From NCBI RefSeq assembly GCF_010104355.1, contig NZ_CP044972.1:2108001-2172000 (forward strand): DNA of 64,000 nt, written 5' to 3'. Below the pieces are notes generated by a model, which saw only the letters and a program-made list of their open reading frames with translations, was not told the origin of the DNA and ran no database searches. This document shows, one piece after another, positions 22,022 to 32,168 of the stretch. The DNA comes from Hydrogenophaga sp. PBL-H3 (GTDB taxonomy: Bacteria; Pseudomonadota; Gammaproteobacteria; Burkholderiales; Burkholderiaceae_C). The position numbers and the translations under genes were made by a program. Numbering within the stretch: the stretch's first letter is position 1; each line of letters begins with the position of its first letter.

Positions 22022-23680
22022 TCAGCTTGGCCGACGTGAGGGCAGGGTGCCTTGCACCGTGGGCAGATCGACCATGACCGCCTGGCCCGGCGTGGTGCAG
22101 CCGGTGTCGCAGCATTGACCGGGTTGGCGGTTTTTCGTGATGGCGCGGGCCGGGTCGTGCGGGGCCGCAGCAGCGCTGCCGTCGGCGGCGATGCCACGCT
22201 CCAGCAGGCGCTCGACCAGCTCGACCTTGTTGCCCACCGGGTAGTTGCGCCAGATTTCCTGCTTCATGGCGGCCGGTGAGCCGCCGCCGTGCAGGCTGAT
22301 CACGCTGTACCAGCCGCCCTGGTAGCCGGCCGTCAGGTCCTCGATGAAGCGCGCGGTTTCGATGCGCTGTTCGTACGGCACGTCGGGGTTGGCGCGCAAC
22401 ACCTCGCTGAGCTTGGCGCCGGTCTCGGGGTTGTGGTCCTCGTCGGGCCCGGGCAGGGTGACGATGAGACCGCCGCTGACGTAGTGCGCGATCCGGTGCA
22501 TGTCGTAGATTTTCGTGGCCAGCAGCAGCTTGCCGATGTTGGCAAACACCGGGTCGGGCATGAAGGTCTGGCTGTGCTCGTCGGCCTTGCCGTAGACGCT
22601 GGCCGCCACTCCGCAGGCATAGAAGCCTTCGGTGATGGTGATCAGCTCCACCATTTGCTCGCGCAAGTGCGTTTCCTGGCCCGGGTCGAAGCCATTGGCT
22701 TCGCACATCAGGGCGCCTGCGCCAATGAGCAGGTCGCCAAAGCCCGCGCGGGCTGCGATGCAGGTCTGGCGGTGGTGGGTGGCGTAGCTGTAGGTGAGGT
22801 GGCCCGAATGCTCCCACTCGCCAGCGAAGAACACGCTGTCCCAGGGAACAAAGACCCGGTCGAAGATACAGACGCCGGTGCTCTGGCCGTACTTGCGGCT
22901 GAACAGCGCGTCGCCATGCTCCAGTTTTTCGCCCGGCCGCCCGGCGGGCCGGGCCACGATGGTCAGGCCGGGCGCGTCGATGGGCACGGCGCAACACACG
23001 GCGAAGTCGGCATCTTCCCGGCCCATGTTGCGGCACGGCATCACCAGCAGTTCGTGCATGTAGGGCGCGCCAGTGACGATGGCCTTGGTGCCGCTGATCA
23101 CGATGCCGCGCATGCCGTTGTGGACGGCGTTGCGTTCGACCACATGCACGTAGCTGTCCACATTGGCCTGCTCGTGCGGGCGGCGGCTGCGGTCGCCCTT
23201 GGCGTCGGTCATGGCCACGCCCAGGGTGAGGTCCTGGTCCTGGATGCGGTGCAGGTAGTGGTGAAAGCGATCGGTGTGCTCGGTGGTGCCTCGCGCGTCG
23301 TCGATGCGCGCGCTGACCTGTGCGATCGCGTTGACCGCGTCGTGGGTGAGGTAGCGCTGAGCGCAGCCGGTTTCCTGGCAAATCAGGCGCACCGCTTCCA
23401 GCTTGTTGAGCAGGTCGCCACTGCTGGTGCTCAGGTGGCTGAGCCGGTTGACCGTGCGTCCGCTGGTGTGCTGCACCGCCGTCATCAGTGGCGCATATCG
23501 GGCCTCGAGGGCAAAGTCGTAGGTCAGGCCCACGGCATTGATGCCCGGCTGGAACGCACGCTCGTCGGCAACGCTGTCGACGAGACGCCCTTCAACGAAC
23601 ACCCGGGGTTTGTAGCGGCGCAGGGAATCGCGGTAGTCCTGAGCGCTCATGAGCAGCGGGGTTTTGTCTGTGGTGTTCAT
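22022..23680 (-). CDS. HpaB/AbfD-superfamily flavoprotein, atypical
   Basis: A 552-residue protein of the 4-hydroxyphenylacetate 3-monooxygenase superfamily. It aligns along its length, from memory, with 4-hydroxybutyryl-CoA dehydratase AbfD: MSAQDYRDSLRR, MTDAKGDRS, KYGQSTGVCIFDRVFVPWD, HHRQTCIAARAGFGDLLIGA and HGGGSP. Of the four AbfD Fe-S ligands, two are kept (Cys106 for Cys99, His303 for His292) and two are lost (Tyr110 for Cys103, Ala310 for Cys299). So a canonical [4Fe-4S] dehydratase is unlikely; FAD binding may remain. A C-terminal tail of about 50 residues carries GQCCDTGC. It may be an aromatic hydroxylase, but its substrate is unknown. Divergent from a TetR gene. Confidence 0.7.
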   Translation of the reverse strand: MNTTDKTPLLMSAQDYRDSLRRYKPRVFVEGRLVDSVADERAFQPGINAVGLTYDFALEARYAPLMTAVQHTSGRTVNRLSHLSTSSGDLLNKLEAVRLICQETGCAQRYLTHDAVNAIAQVSARIDDARGTTEHTDRFHHYLHRIQDQDLTLGVAMTDAKGDRSRRPHEQANVDSYVHVVERNAVHNGMRGIVISGTKAIVTGAPYMHELLVMPCRNMGREDADFAVCCAVPIDAPGLTIVARPAGRPGEKLEHGDALFSRKYGQSTGVCIFDRVFVPWDSVFFAGEWEHSGHLTYSYATHHRQTCIAARAGFGDLLIGAGALMCEANGFDPGQETHLREQMVELITITEGFYACGVAASVYGKADEHSQTFMPDPVFANIGKLLLATKIYDMHRIAHYVSGGLIVTLPGPDEDHNPETGAKLSEVLRANPDVPYEQRIETARFIEDLTAGYQGGWYSVISLHGGGSPAAMKQEIWRNYPVGNKVELVERLLERGIAADGSAAAAPHDPARAITKNRQPGQCCDTGCTTPGQAVMVDLPTVQGTLPSRRPS

Positions 23681-23740
23681 GGCATTGAGCGTGGGCGAAT
23701 GAATTGAACGTGGCCGTGTTTATTTGTCTTTGGCCAATTA

Positions 23741-23757
23741 TTTGAACATCGTTCAAA
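23741..23757. promoter_or_regulatory. TetR-type operator palindrome
   Basis: TTTGAAC-ATC-GTTCAAA is a perfect inverted repeat in the divergent region between the flavoprotein and TetR genes. A further half-site, GTTCAAA, lies at 23771-23777. The position suits control of both genes by the TetR protein, an inference. Confidence 0.65.
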
Positions 23758-23816
23758 TTTATATGCAAATGTTCAAATTTTTGATCAGGACGGTTCGCCG
23801 AGGCTAAACTGCCGCG

Positions 23817-24551
23817 ATGGAAGTCCAGTTGCACGAACTCACACCGGTCCTGTCGGCCGCCGACCAGGAGGCGTTGGAGCGCCAGCAACAGCAACGCCAG
23901 CAGCGCCAGGTGGCCATGTCGGACACGCGCCGCGCCCTGGTGCTCGACGCCGCGCGCAGCGTGTTTGCTGAAAAGGGCGTCGAGGGCGCGAGCATCCGCG
24001 AGATCGCGCGCCGCGCTGGCTACACACCGGGAGCGATTTACAGCTATTTCGACAGCAAGGAGGCGATCTATGCCGCCTTGTTGGCCGAGTCGCTGGAGCG
24101 GCTCAACGCCGAGGTGGCGGCTGCTCGGGCGTTCAAGTTGCAGCCGGAATTGACCCTGGCGGCCAAGGCACAGGCCTGGTTCGGCTTTTATGCCCGCAAC
24201 CCGCGCGACCTGGACCTGGGCTTCTACCTGGTGCAGGGCCTGGCACCCCGGGGCCTGACCAGCGAACTCAACCAGCAACTCAACGGCCGCCTGCAGGACG
24301 CGCTGCGCCCGTGCGAGGTGGCGCTGCAGGCGATGGGCCTGTCGCCCGACCTGGCCTTGCGTGAAAACACCGCGCTGTTCGCGCACGGCGTGGGCTTGCT
24401 GCTGCTGCAGCACACTGGGCGCATCCGGCTGTTTGGTCAGTCGGCGGAGTCGTTGTTCGCGGCGTATGTGGAGCAGTTGGTGGAGCGCCTGCGTCCGGGT
24501 GCATCCGCGGCTTCGCGGGCGGTGGATCAGCCAGATCTGTTCGGCCTCTGA
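23817..24551 (+). CDS. TetR/AcrR family transcriptional regulator
   Basis: A 244-residue repressor-type regulator. The TetR_N helix-turn-helix covers about 37-90 and reads VLDAARSVFAEKGVEGASI...ARRAGYTPGAIYSYFDSKEAIY. The larger C-terminal part is a ligand-binding dimer domain of unknown specificity. A Gln-rich stretch (ERQQQQRQQRQ, about 21-31) precedes the HTH, so translation could instead begin at Met34. The gene is divergent from the HpaB-like gene and followed by an isochorismatase-like gene in the same direction. Confidence 0.92.
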   Translation: MEVQLHELTPVLSAADQEALERQQQQRQQRQVAMSDTRRALVLDAARSVFAEKGVEGASIREIARRAGYTPGAIYSYFDSKEAIYAALLAESLERLNAEVAAARAFKLQPELTLAAKAQAWFGFYARNPRDLDLGFYLVQGLAPRGLTSELNQQLNGRLQDALRPCEVALQAMGLSPDLALRENTALFAHGVGLLLLQHTGRIRLFGQSAESLFAAYVEQLVERLRPGASAASRAVDQPDLFGL

Positions 24552-24595
24552 CAGGCAGCCGGCGCTGACGCCATCCGCGCTGCGAAAATCCGGCA

Positions 24596-24611
24596 TTCGA
24601 ACGATTTGAAC
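24596..24611 (+). promoter_or_regulatory. Possible second TetR half-sites before the hydrolase gene
   Basis: TTCGAAC-GA-TTTGAAC repeats the core of the operator at 23741. ATTCGAACGAT differs at one of eleven bases from ATTTGAACGAT, read on the minus strand of that operator. This suggests the hydrolase gene belongs to the same regulon. The arrangement is direct rather than inverted, so the call is tentative. Confidence 0.4.
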
Positions 24612-24637
24612 AAACAACGCAACAAGGAACGATGAGC

Positions 24638-25249
24638 ATGCTGCTGGACGCTGACGACTCCCAACTGGTGCTGGTGGATTACCAGGCCCGCCTGATGCCC
24701 GCCATTTTTGAAGGCCCCCAGGTACTGGCGAACGCCGTGCGCTTGGCCCGCATGGCCCAACTGCTGGAGGTACCGGCCTGGGGCACCGAACAGAACCCCG
24801 AGAAACTGGGGCTCAACCCGCCGGAATTGCGTGAGTTGTGCCGCAGGACGCTGGCCAAGATGCACTTTGGCGCGGTGTCCGATGGATTGGGCGACTGGTT
24901 GCGCCCCCCCGCGCGGCCAGCTCAGGGTGGCGGCAACGCGCGCAGTCTCCCGAAGCATCTTCAGAAGCCCGCTGCAGCGCCGGCGGCTGAACGCCAGACT
25001 GTGGTGGTGGCCGGCTGCGAAGCCCATGTGTGCTTGATGCAGACCGCGCTGGAGCTGATCGAGCAGGAGTTCGACGTGTGGGTGGTGACCGACGCCTGCG
25101 GTTCGCGCACTGAGCGCAATCGCGACGCGGCGTTTGACCGCCTCGCCGGTGCCGGGGCAGAACTGGTGACGACCGAGATGGTGGCCTTCGAGTGGCTCCG
25201 TACCGCTGAGCACCCGCTGTTTCGCGACGTGCAGGCGCTTATCAAATAA
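24638..25249 (+). CDS. Isochorismatase-like cysteine hydrolase
   Basis: A 203-residue member of the isochorismatase-like hydrolase fold, near the YcaC type. The likely triad is Asp14 in LVDYQ, Lys74 in AKMHFGA and Cys132 in GCEAHVCLMQTALEL. The Lys-to-Cys gap is enlarged by a Pro/Ala/Gly-rich insert (about 89-119), unusual for the family. The substrate is unknown. ATG 24638 has AAGGAA eight bases upstream; ATG 24632 is possible but too close to it. It follows the TetR gene and has TetR-like half-sites in front. Confidence 0.85.
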   Translation: MLLDADDSQLVLVDYQARLMPAIFEGPQVLANAVRLARMAQLLEVPAWGTEQNPEKLGLNPPELRELCRRTLAKMHFGAVSDGLGDWLRPPARPAQGGGNARSLPKHLQKPAAAPAAERQTVVVAGCEAHVCLMQTALELIEQEFDVWVVTDACGSRTERNRDAAFDRLAGAGAELVTTEMVAFEWLRTAEHPLFRDVQALIK

Positions 25250-25258
25250 AGCCGATGG

Positions 25259-25288
25259 GACATGCGCGGGGACTTCCCGGCGCATGTC
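25259..25288. terminator. Hairpin without T-run after the hydrolase gene
   Basis: GACATGCGC (25259-25267) pairs with GCGCATGTC (25280-25288), with an inner GGG/CCC extension around ACTT. There is no T-run, so it may be an mRNA 3'-end stabiliser or a factor-assisted stop. A CATAAT at 25311-25316 could serve as the -10 for prpE. Confidence 0.4.
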
Positions 25289-25370
25289 AGCCTGTCGCAA
25301 GCCCGGCGACCATAATTATGAATTCAGTTTGCATGCAGCCAACCCCACACCGCCACAGCAGGAGAAGTTC

Positions 25371-27272
25371 ATGAGTCAAGCCCTGGGTTACGCCGATTTC
25401 TACCGCCGTTCCATCGAAGACCGCGATGCCTTCTGGACGGAGCAGGCCACCCTGGTGGACTGGAAGAAGCCGTTTGACCGGGTCTGCAACCACGACAACC
25501 CGCCGTTTGCCCGCTGGTTTGAAGGGGGGCTCACCAACCTGTGTCACAACGCGGTGGACCGCCATCTGAAGGATCGTCCGGACCAGAACGCGCTGATCTT
25601 CGTTTCCACCGAAACCGAGGTGGAGCGCACCTACAGCTTTCGCGAACTGCACGCCGAGGTGCAGCGCATGGCCGCGGTCTTGCTCAGCCTGGGGGTGAAG
25701 AAGGGCGAGCGCGTGTTGATCTACATGCCGATGGTTCCGGAGGCCGCTTTTGCCATGCTGGCTTGCGCGCGCATCGGTGCCATCCACTCGGTGGTGTTCG
25801 GCGGCTTCGCCAGCCATTCACTGGCCAGCCGCATCGAAGACGCTTCTCCGGTAGCCATCGTGAGCGCCGACGCCGGCTCGCGTGGCGGCAAGGTGGTCGA
25901 GTACAAGCCGCTGCTCGACGAGGCCATCCGTCTCTCGGCCCACAAACCTTCCAAGGTTTTGATGGTGAATCGGGGACTGGCTCCGATGAAGCTCACGCCC
26001 GGACGCGATGTGGACTACGCCAGCGCACGAGAACAGCATCTGCAAACCGTGGTGCCTTGCGAATGGGTGGATGCCACCCACCCGAGTTACACGCTCTACA
26101 CCAGCGGCACCACGGGCAAACCCAAGGGTGTGCAGCGCGATACCGGTGGCTACGCCGTGGCGCTGGCCGCCAGCATGAAGCACGTGTTCATGGGCGAGCC
26201 GGGCGAAACCTACTTCTCCACCAGTGACATCGGCTGGGTGGTGGGCCACAGCTACATCGTCTACGGTCCACTGATCGCCGGCATGGCCACCATCATGTAC
26301 GAAGGTCTGCCGATCCGCCCGGACGCTGGCATCTGGTGGGAGCTGGTCGAGAAGTACAAGGTCAGCGTCATGTTCAGCGCGCCCACGGCGGTGCGGGTGC
26401 TCAAGAAGTACGACGCCTCCTTCATCAAGGACCACGATCTCTCCAGCCTCAAGGCCTTGTTTCTTGCTGGCGAGCCGCTGGACGAGCCCACCGCGCAGTG
26501 GATCGCCGACGCGCTGGGCAAACCCATCATCGACAACTACTGGCAGACGGAAACCGGCTGGCCCATCCTGTCGTTGTGCAACGGCGTGGAGCCTGCCAGC
26601 AGCAAGTTCGGCTCGCCCGGGCGCGCGGTGTACGGCTACAACGTCAAGCTGCTGGACGACCAGACCGGAGCCGAGCTCACCGAGCCCGGGCAAAAGGGCG
26701 TGGTGGCCATCGAAGGCCCTCTGCCACCCGGCTGCATGCAGACCGTGTGGCGCGACGACGAACGCTTCGTCAAGACCTACTGGTCCAGCGTGCCGGGCAA
26801 GATGGTCTACAGCACCTTCGACTGGGGCATCAAGGACGAAGACGGGTACTTCTTCATCCTGGGCCGCACCGACGACGTGATCAACGTTGCGGGCCACCGC
26901 CTGGGCACGCGCGAGATCGAGGAGAGCATTTCCAGCCACCCGCGCATCGCCGAGGTGGCGGTGGTCGGCGTGGCCGATCAGCTCAAGGGCCAGGTGGCCA
27001 TGGCCTTTGCCGTGGTCAAGGACGCTTCAACGCTGACCGACGACGCCTCACGCCTGAAGCTTGAAGGCGAAGTGATGAAGGTGGTGGACGAGCAGTTGGG
27101 TGCCGTGGCGAGACCTGCCCGCGTGCGTTTCGTGGCGGTGTTGCCCAAGACGCGCAGCGGCAAGCTGCTGCGCCGGGCGATCCAGGCGGTGTGTGAAGGG
27201 CGCGACCCCGGCGACCTCACCACCATGGACGACCCGGCCGCGTTGCAGCAGATCAAGGATCTGCTGGCCTGA
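25371..27272 (+). CDS. prpE: Propionyl-CoA synthetase
   Basis: PrpE activates propionate to propionyl-CoA through an acyl-adenylate. The 633-residue protein has the ACS N-terminal region with WFEGGLTNLCHNAVDRHL, which is typical of PrpE. The P-loop is TLYTSGTTGKPKG, and the A5-like motif is NYWQTETGWP. The hinge region contains GRTDDVINVAGHRLGT, and Lys598 in PKTRSGKLLRR is the adenylation lysine that protein acetylases often modify. ATG 25371 has AGGAG six bases before it. No other prp genes are nearby, and a sirtuin gene lies at 63433. Confidence 0.93.
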   Translation: MSQALGYADFYRRSIEDRDAFWTEQATLVDWKKPFDRVCNHDNPPFARWFEGGLTNLCHNAVDRHLKDRPDQNALIFVSTETEVERTYSFRELHAEVQRMAAVLLSLGVKKGERVLIYMPMVPEAAFAMLACARIGAIHSVVFGGFASHSLASRIEDASPVAIVSADAGSRGGKVVEYKPLLDEAIRLSAHKPSKVLMVNRGLAPMKLTPGRDVDYASAREQHLQTVVPCEWVDATHPSYTLYTSGTTGKPKGVQRDTGGYAVALAASMKHVFMGEPGETYFSTSDIGWVVGHSYIVYGPLIAGMATIMYEGLPIRPDAGIWWELVEKYKVSVMFSAPTAVRVLKKYDASFIKDHDLSSLKALFLAGEPLDEPTAQWIADALGKPIIDNYWQTETGWPILSLCNGVEPASSKFGSPGRAVYGYNVKLLDDQTGAELTEPGQKGVVAIEGPLPPGCMQTVWRDDERFVKTYWSSVPGKMVYSTFDWGIKDEDGYFFILGRTDDVINVAGHRLGTREIEESISSHPRIAEVAVVGVADQLKGQVAMAFAVVKDASTLTDDASRLKLEGEVMKVVDEQLGAVARPARVRFVAVLPKTRSGKLLRRAIQAVCEGRDPGDLTTMDDPAALQQIKDLLA

Positions 27273-27327
27273 GGTGCCCGCCTGCGCCCGTCTGAGAAGT
27301 CGGGCGAATGGTCGCTCCGAAGCTTTC

Positions 27328-27346
27328 TAAGTATGATCCATGCTTA
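27328..27346. promoter_or_regulatory. Palindrome upstream of the ArsR gene
   Basis: TAAGTATG-ATC-CATGCTTA is an inverted repeat with one mismatch per eight-base arm. It contains TATGAT, a possible -10. A site here would let the ArsR protein repress itself. It also argues against translation starting at ATG 27340, which lies inside it. Confidence 0.5.
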
Positions 27347-27369
27347 TATTCACACGAGCGACAGGCACC

Positions 27370-27744
27370 ATGGACAAGATGATTGCATCCGAGGCGCAGG
27401 TGGAGCGGGTCCGGGTCTTTGAACTCGCCGCGGAACTCTTTGGCGTCCTGGCCACGCCCATGCGCCTGCGCATCCTCAGCGCCTTGTGTGACCGCGAAAA
27501 ATCGGTTTCCCAGTTGCTGCAGGAGATCGACACCACCCAGCCCAACCTGTCCCAGCACCTGAACCTGCTCTACCGCTCGGGCGTGTTGGCCAAGCGCAAG
27601 GAAGGCACGCAGGTCATCTACCGGGTGCAAAGTGAGAAGGCGGTCATGTTGTGCCGCACCGTGTGCACACAGATCGCCATCGAGATCGACGAGCCCAGTG
27701 CCGTGCCGGCTTCCGAGCGGCTTTCACCCCGGGTGACATCCTGA
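27370..27744 (+). CDS. ArsR family regulator, possibly thiol-sensing
   Basis: A 124-residue winged-helix repressor. The HTH region reads ATPMRLRILSALCDREKSV, then TQPNLSQHLNLLYRSGVLAKRKEGTQVIYRV. No classical metal motif (ELCVCDL) is present. Instead Cys40 sits at the end of one helix and Cys95 and Cys99 lie in the C-terminal helix. This layout recalls the dithiol persulfide sensors SqrR and BigR, so a sulfur or redox signal is possible, but that is inferred. It lies between prpE and the odh operon with no obvious cognate target. Confidence 0.85.
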   Translation: MDKMIASEAQVERVRVFELAAELFGVLATPMRLRILSALCDREKSVSQLLQEIDTTQPNLSQHLNLLYRSGVLAKRKEGTQVIYRVQSEKAVMLCRTVCTQIAIEIDEPSAVPASERLSPRVTS

Positions 27745-27888
27745 TGTCCTGGCGCTGACGCCGAAGTTTTTTCTATCGCGCGTTCCAAGGTGGCACAATC
27801 CCGGGCTGCAGTCAGGTCCTTCCACAGTCACTGTCGCATCCGCATAACGGTTCAGCCGGGCAGCGGAAGGTTTTTCTAACCAGCTAAT

Positions 27889-27910
27889 GTTTCCTGCAGG
27901 GAAACGGAGG
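27889..27910 (+). promoter_or_regulatory. Hairpin beside the sucA ribosome binding site
   Basis: GTTTCC (27889-27894) pairs with GGAAAC (27900-27905) around TGCAG, immediately before GGAGG (27906-27910). The SD lies 11 bases from ATG 27922. The hairpin could stack against or mask the SD. Confidence 0.35.
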
Positions 27911-27921
27911 TCAGCGGATTT

Positions 27922-30813
27922 ATGAGCGATTCCCAAGCCAATGGGGGCAACGTCTATGTTGCCTACAAGACCAACTCGTACCTCTTCGGTGGCAACGCGC
28001 CGTATGTGGAAGAGATGTACGAGAACTACCTCGCCAACCCCGGCAGCGTGCCGGACAACTGGCGTGGGTACTTTGATGCACTTCAAAACGTCCCCGCCGG
28101 CGATGGCTCTGACGCACGCGATGTGCCGCACCAGCCCGTCATCAATGCCTTTGCCGACCGCGCCAAGCAGGGCGGCACCAAGGTCGTCATCGCCACGGGC
28201 GCTGATTCCGACCTCGGCCGCAAGCGCGTTGCAGTCCAGCAACTGATTGCCGCCTACCGCAACGTGGGTGCCCGCTGGGCCGACCTCGATCCGCTCAAGC
28301 GCGCCGAGCGCGACAACATTCCCGAGCTCGATCTGGCGTTCTACGGCTTTGCCGACGCCGATCTGGAAATCATCTTCAACACGAGCAACACCTTCTTCGG
28401 CAAGGAGACGATGTCCCTGCGCGAGTTGCTCAATGCCCTGCGTGAAACCTACTGCGGCTCCATCGGCGCCGAGTACATGTACATCACGGACCAGAGCCAG
28501 AAGCGCTGGTGGCAGGAACGCCTGGAGAGCACCCGCTCCAAGCCGGCCTACAACGCCGAGAAGAAGAAGCACATCCTCGACCGCCTGACCGCAGCAGAAG
28601 GCCTGGAGCGTTTCCTGCACACGAAATACGTGGGCCAGAAGCGCTTCTCGCTCGAAGGTGGTGAGAGTTTCATTGCATCCATGGACGAGCTGATCCGCCA
28701 GGCGGGCCAGGTCGGCATCCAGGAAATCGTGATCGGCATGGCCCACCGCGGTCGCTTGAACGTGCTGGTCAACACCCTGGGCAAGATGCCCAAGGACCTG
28801 TTCGCCGAGTTCGACCACACCGCCCCTGAAGACCTGCCGTCCGGCGACGTGAAATACCACCAGGGTTTCAGCTCCGACGTGACCACCCCCGGTGGCCCGG
28901 TCCACCTGTCTCTGGCGTTCAACCCCTCGCACCTGGAGATCGTCAACCCCGTGGTTGAGGGCTCGGTGCGTGCCCGCATGGACCGCCGCGGCGACCCGCT
29001 GGGCAAGCAGGTGCTTCCCGTTCTGGTGCACGGCGACGCAGCGTTTGCCGGCCAGGGTGTGGTGATGGAAACGCTTGCGCTGGCCGAAACGCGTGGCTAT
29101 TCCACCGGCGGCACGGTGCACCTGGTGATCAACAACCAGATCGGCTTCACCACCTCCGATCCGCGCGACAGCCGCTCCACACTGTACTGCTCCGATGTCG
29201 TCAAGATGATCGAGTCGCCGGTGCTGCACGTGAACGGTGACGACCCGGAAGCCGTGGTGTACGCCACCCAGCTCGCGCTCGAATTCCGAATGGCCTTCCA
29301 GAAGGACGTGGTGGTCGACATCGTGTGTTTCCGCAAGCTCGGCCACAACGAGCAGGACACCCCGAGCCTGACCCAGCCGCTGATGTACAAGAAGATCGCG
29401 TCCCACCCCGGGACGCGCAAGCTGTACGCCGACAAGCTGGTTGCGCAAGGTCTGGGCGAGACGCTCGGTGACGACATGGTCAAGGCCTACCGCGCCGCAC
29501 TCGATGATGGCCGCCACACGGTGGACCCGGTGCTCACCAACTTCAAGAGCAAGTTCGCGGTCGACTGGAGTCCGTACCTCAACAAGAAGTGGACCGACAG
29601 CTCCGACTCCGCGATTCCCATGGCCGAATGGAAGCGTTTGTCGGAGCGACTCACCACGATCCCCGACAACATCTCGCCACACCAGTTGGTGAAGAAGGTG
29701 TACGCCGACCGCGCGGCCATGGGCCGCGGCGAGATTCCGGTGGACTGGGGTATGGGCGAACACATGGCCTTTGCCTCGCTGGTGGCCAGCGGCTTCCCGG
29801 TGCGCCTGTCGGGCGAAGATTGCGGCCGCGGCACGTTCACGCACCGCCACGCCGTGATTCACGACCAGAACCGCGAGAAGTTCGACGAGGGCACCTACGT
29901 GCCGCTGCAGAACGTGGCCGACAACCAGGCTCCTTTCGTGGTGATCGACTCGATCCTGTCGGAAGAAGCGGTGCTGGCCTTTGAGTATGGCTACGCCTCC
30001 AATGACCCCAACACGCTGGTGATCTGGGAAGCGCAGTTCGGCGATTTCGTCAACGGCGCCCAGGTGGTGATCGACCAGTTCATCGCCTCCGGCGAAGTGA
30101 AGTGGGGCCGTGTCAACGGCATCACCATGATGCTGCCGCACGGCTACGAAGGCCAGGGCCCCGAGCACAGCTCGGCGCGTCTGGAGCGCTTCATGCAGAT
30201 GGCTGCCGACACCAACATGCAGATCGTGCAGCCCACCACGGCCAGCCAGATATTCCATGTGCTGCGCCGTCAGATGATCCGCGGGCTGCGCAAGCCGCTG
30301 GTGATCTTCACGCCCAAGTCGCTCTTGCGCAACAAGGACGCGACCTCGCCGCTGTCCGAGTTCACCAAGGGCGGCTTCCAGACCGTCATCCCCGACCAGA
30401 GCGCCGACGTGGCGAAGAAGGCTGAGAAGGTCAAGCGCGTCGTCTGCTGCTCGGGCAAGGTGTACTACGACCTGGTGAAGAAGCGCGAGGAGCGCGAGTC
30501 TGACGACGTGGCCATCATCCGCGTCGAGCAGCTTTACCCGTTCCCGCACAAGGTGTTTGGTGCCGAGCTGCGCAAGTACCCCAACGCCACCGACATCGTG
30601 TGGTGCCAGGACGAACCGCAAAACCAGGGTGCCTGGTTCTTCGTGCAGCACTACATCCACGAGAACATGCTTGACGGTCAGAAGCTCGGCTACGCCGGGC
30701 GCGCTGCTTCCGCCTCGCCAGCGGTGGGTTATTCCCATCTGCACCAGGAACAGCAGAAGAACCTGATCGACGCCGCCTTCGGCAAGCTCAAGGGCTACAT
30801 CCTCACCAAGTAA
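27922..30813 (+). CDS. sucA: 2-oxoglutarate dehydrogenase E1 component
   Basis: SucA (OdhA) decarboxylates 2-oxoglutarate with thiamine diphosphate and succinylates SucB in the TCA cycle. The 963 residues fit the family. An N-terminal E2-binding stretch, [20 protein letters not shown], is followed by the E1 domain with [35 protein letters not shown] and [15 protein letters not shown] (ThDP site), then the transketolase pyrimidine domain with ARLERFMQM and PKSLLRNK. It heads the operon sucA-sucB-lpd. Confidence 0.97.
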   Translation: MSDSQANGGNVYVAYKTNSYLFGGNAPYVEEMYENYLANPGSVPDNWRGYFDALQNVPAGDGSDARDVPHQPVINAFADRAKQGGTKVVIATGADSDLGRKRVAVQQLIAAYRNVGARWADLDPLKRAERDNIPELDLAFYGFADADLEIIFNTSNTFFGKETMSLRELLNALRETYCGSIGAEYMYITDQSQKRWWQERLESTRSKPAYNAEKKKHILDRLTAAEGLERFLHTKYVGQKRFSLEGGESFIASMDELIRQAGQVGIQEIVIGMAHRGRLNVLVNTLGKMPKDLFAEFDHTAPEDLPSGDVKYHQGFSSDVTTPGGPVHLSLAFNPSHLEIVNPVVEGSVRARMDRRGDPLGKQVLPVLVHGDAAFAGQGVVMETLALAETRGYSTGGTVHLVINNQIGFTTSDPRDSRSTLYCSDVVKMIESPVLHVNGDDPEAVVYATQLALEFRMAFQKDVVVDIVCFRKLGHNEQDTPSLTQPLMYKKIASHPGTRKLYADKLVAQGLGETLGDDMVKAYRAALDDGRHTVDPVLTNFKSKFAVDWSPYLNKKWTDSSDSAIPMAEWKRLSERLTTIPDNISPHQLVKKVYADRAAMGRGEIPVDWGMGEHMAFASLVASGFPVRLSGEDCGRGTFTHRHAVIHDQNREKFDEGTYVPLQNVADNQAPFVVIDSILSEEAVLAFEYGYASNDPNTLVIWEAQFGDFVNGAQVVIDQFIASGEVKWGRVNGITMMLPHGYEGQGPEHSSARLERFMQMAADTNMQIVQPTTASQIFHVLRRQMIRGLRKPLVIFTPKSLLRNKDATSPLSEFTKGGFQTVIPDQSADVAKKAEKVKRVVCCSGKVYYDLVKKREERESDDVAIIRVEQLYPFPHKVFGAELRKYPNATDIVWCQDEPQNQGAWFFVQHYIHENMLDGQKLGYAGRAASASPAVGYSHLHQEQQKNLIDAAFGKLKGYILTK

Positions 30814-30830
30814 GCCGCTCCTGCCGCCTG

Positions 30831-30854
30831 GCCCGTGGATGTCGCATCCCGGGC
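30831..30854 (+). promoter_or_regulatory. Hairpin between sucA and sucB
   Basis: GCCCG-T-GGATG (30831-30841) pairs with CATCC-CGGGC (30845-30854) around TCG, with one bulged T. No T-run follows. It may act as an mRNA processing or stability site that sets E1:E2 ratio, an inference. Confidence 0.4.
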
Positions 30855-30896
30855 TGGCCGGCACAGCGCAGTCCGAAACACACAGGTAGAAGAAAC

Positions 30897-32153
<1,257 letters not shown>

Positions 32154-32168
32154 TCGGCAACCCCGAAC

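Noticed and set aside
22022-23680. Calling this gene a 4-hydroxybutyryl-CoA dehydratase
   Set aside because: Two of the four Fe-S ligands are absent, so only superfamily membership is supported.
21930-23707. Two further long frames over the flavoprotein gene (483 and 472 codons)
   Set aside because: One is a minus-strand frame shifted relative to the real gene and the other is antisense. Neither shows family motifs.
25284-25370. An N-terminal 29-residue extension of prpE
   Set aside because: It begins inside a hairpin, lacks conserved sequence, and ATG 25371 has a well-spaced AGGAG.
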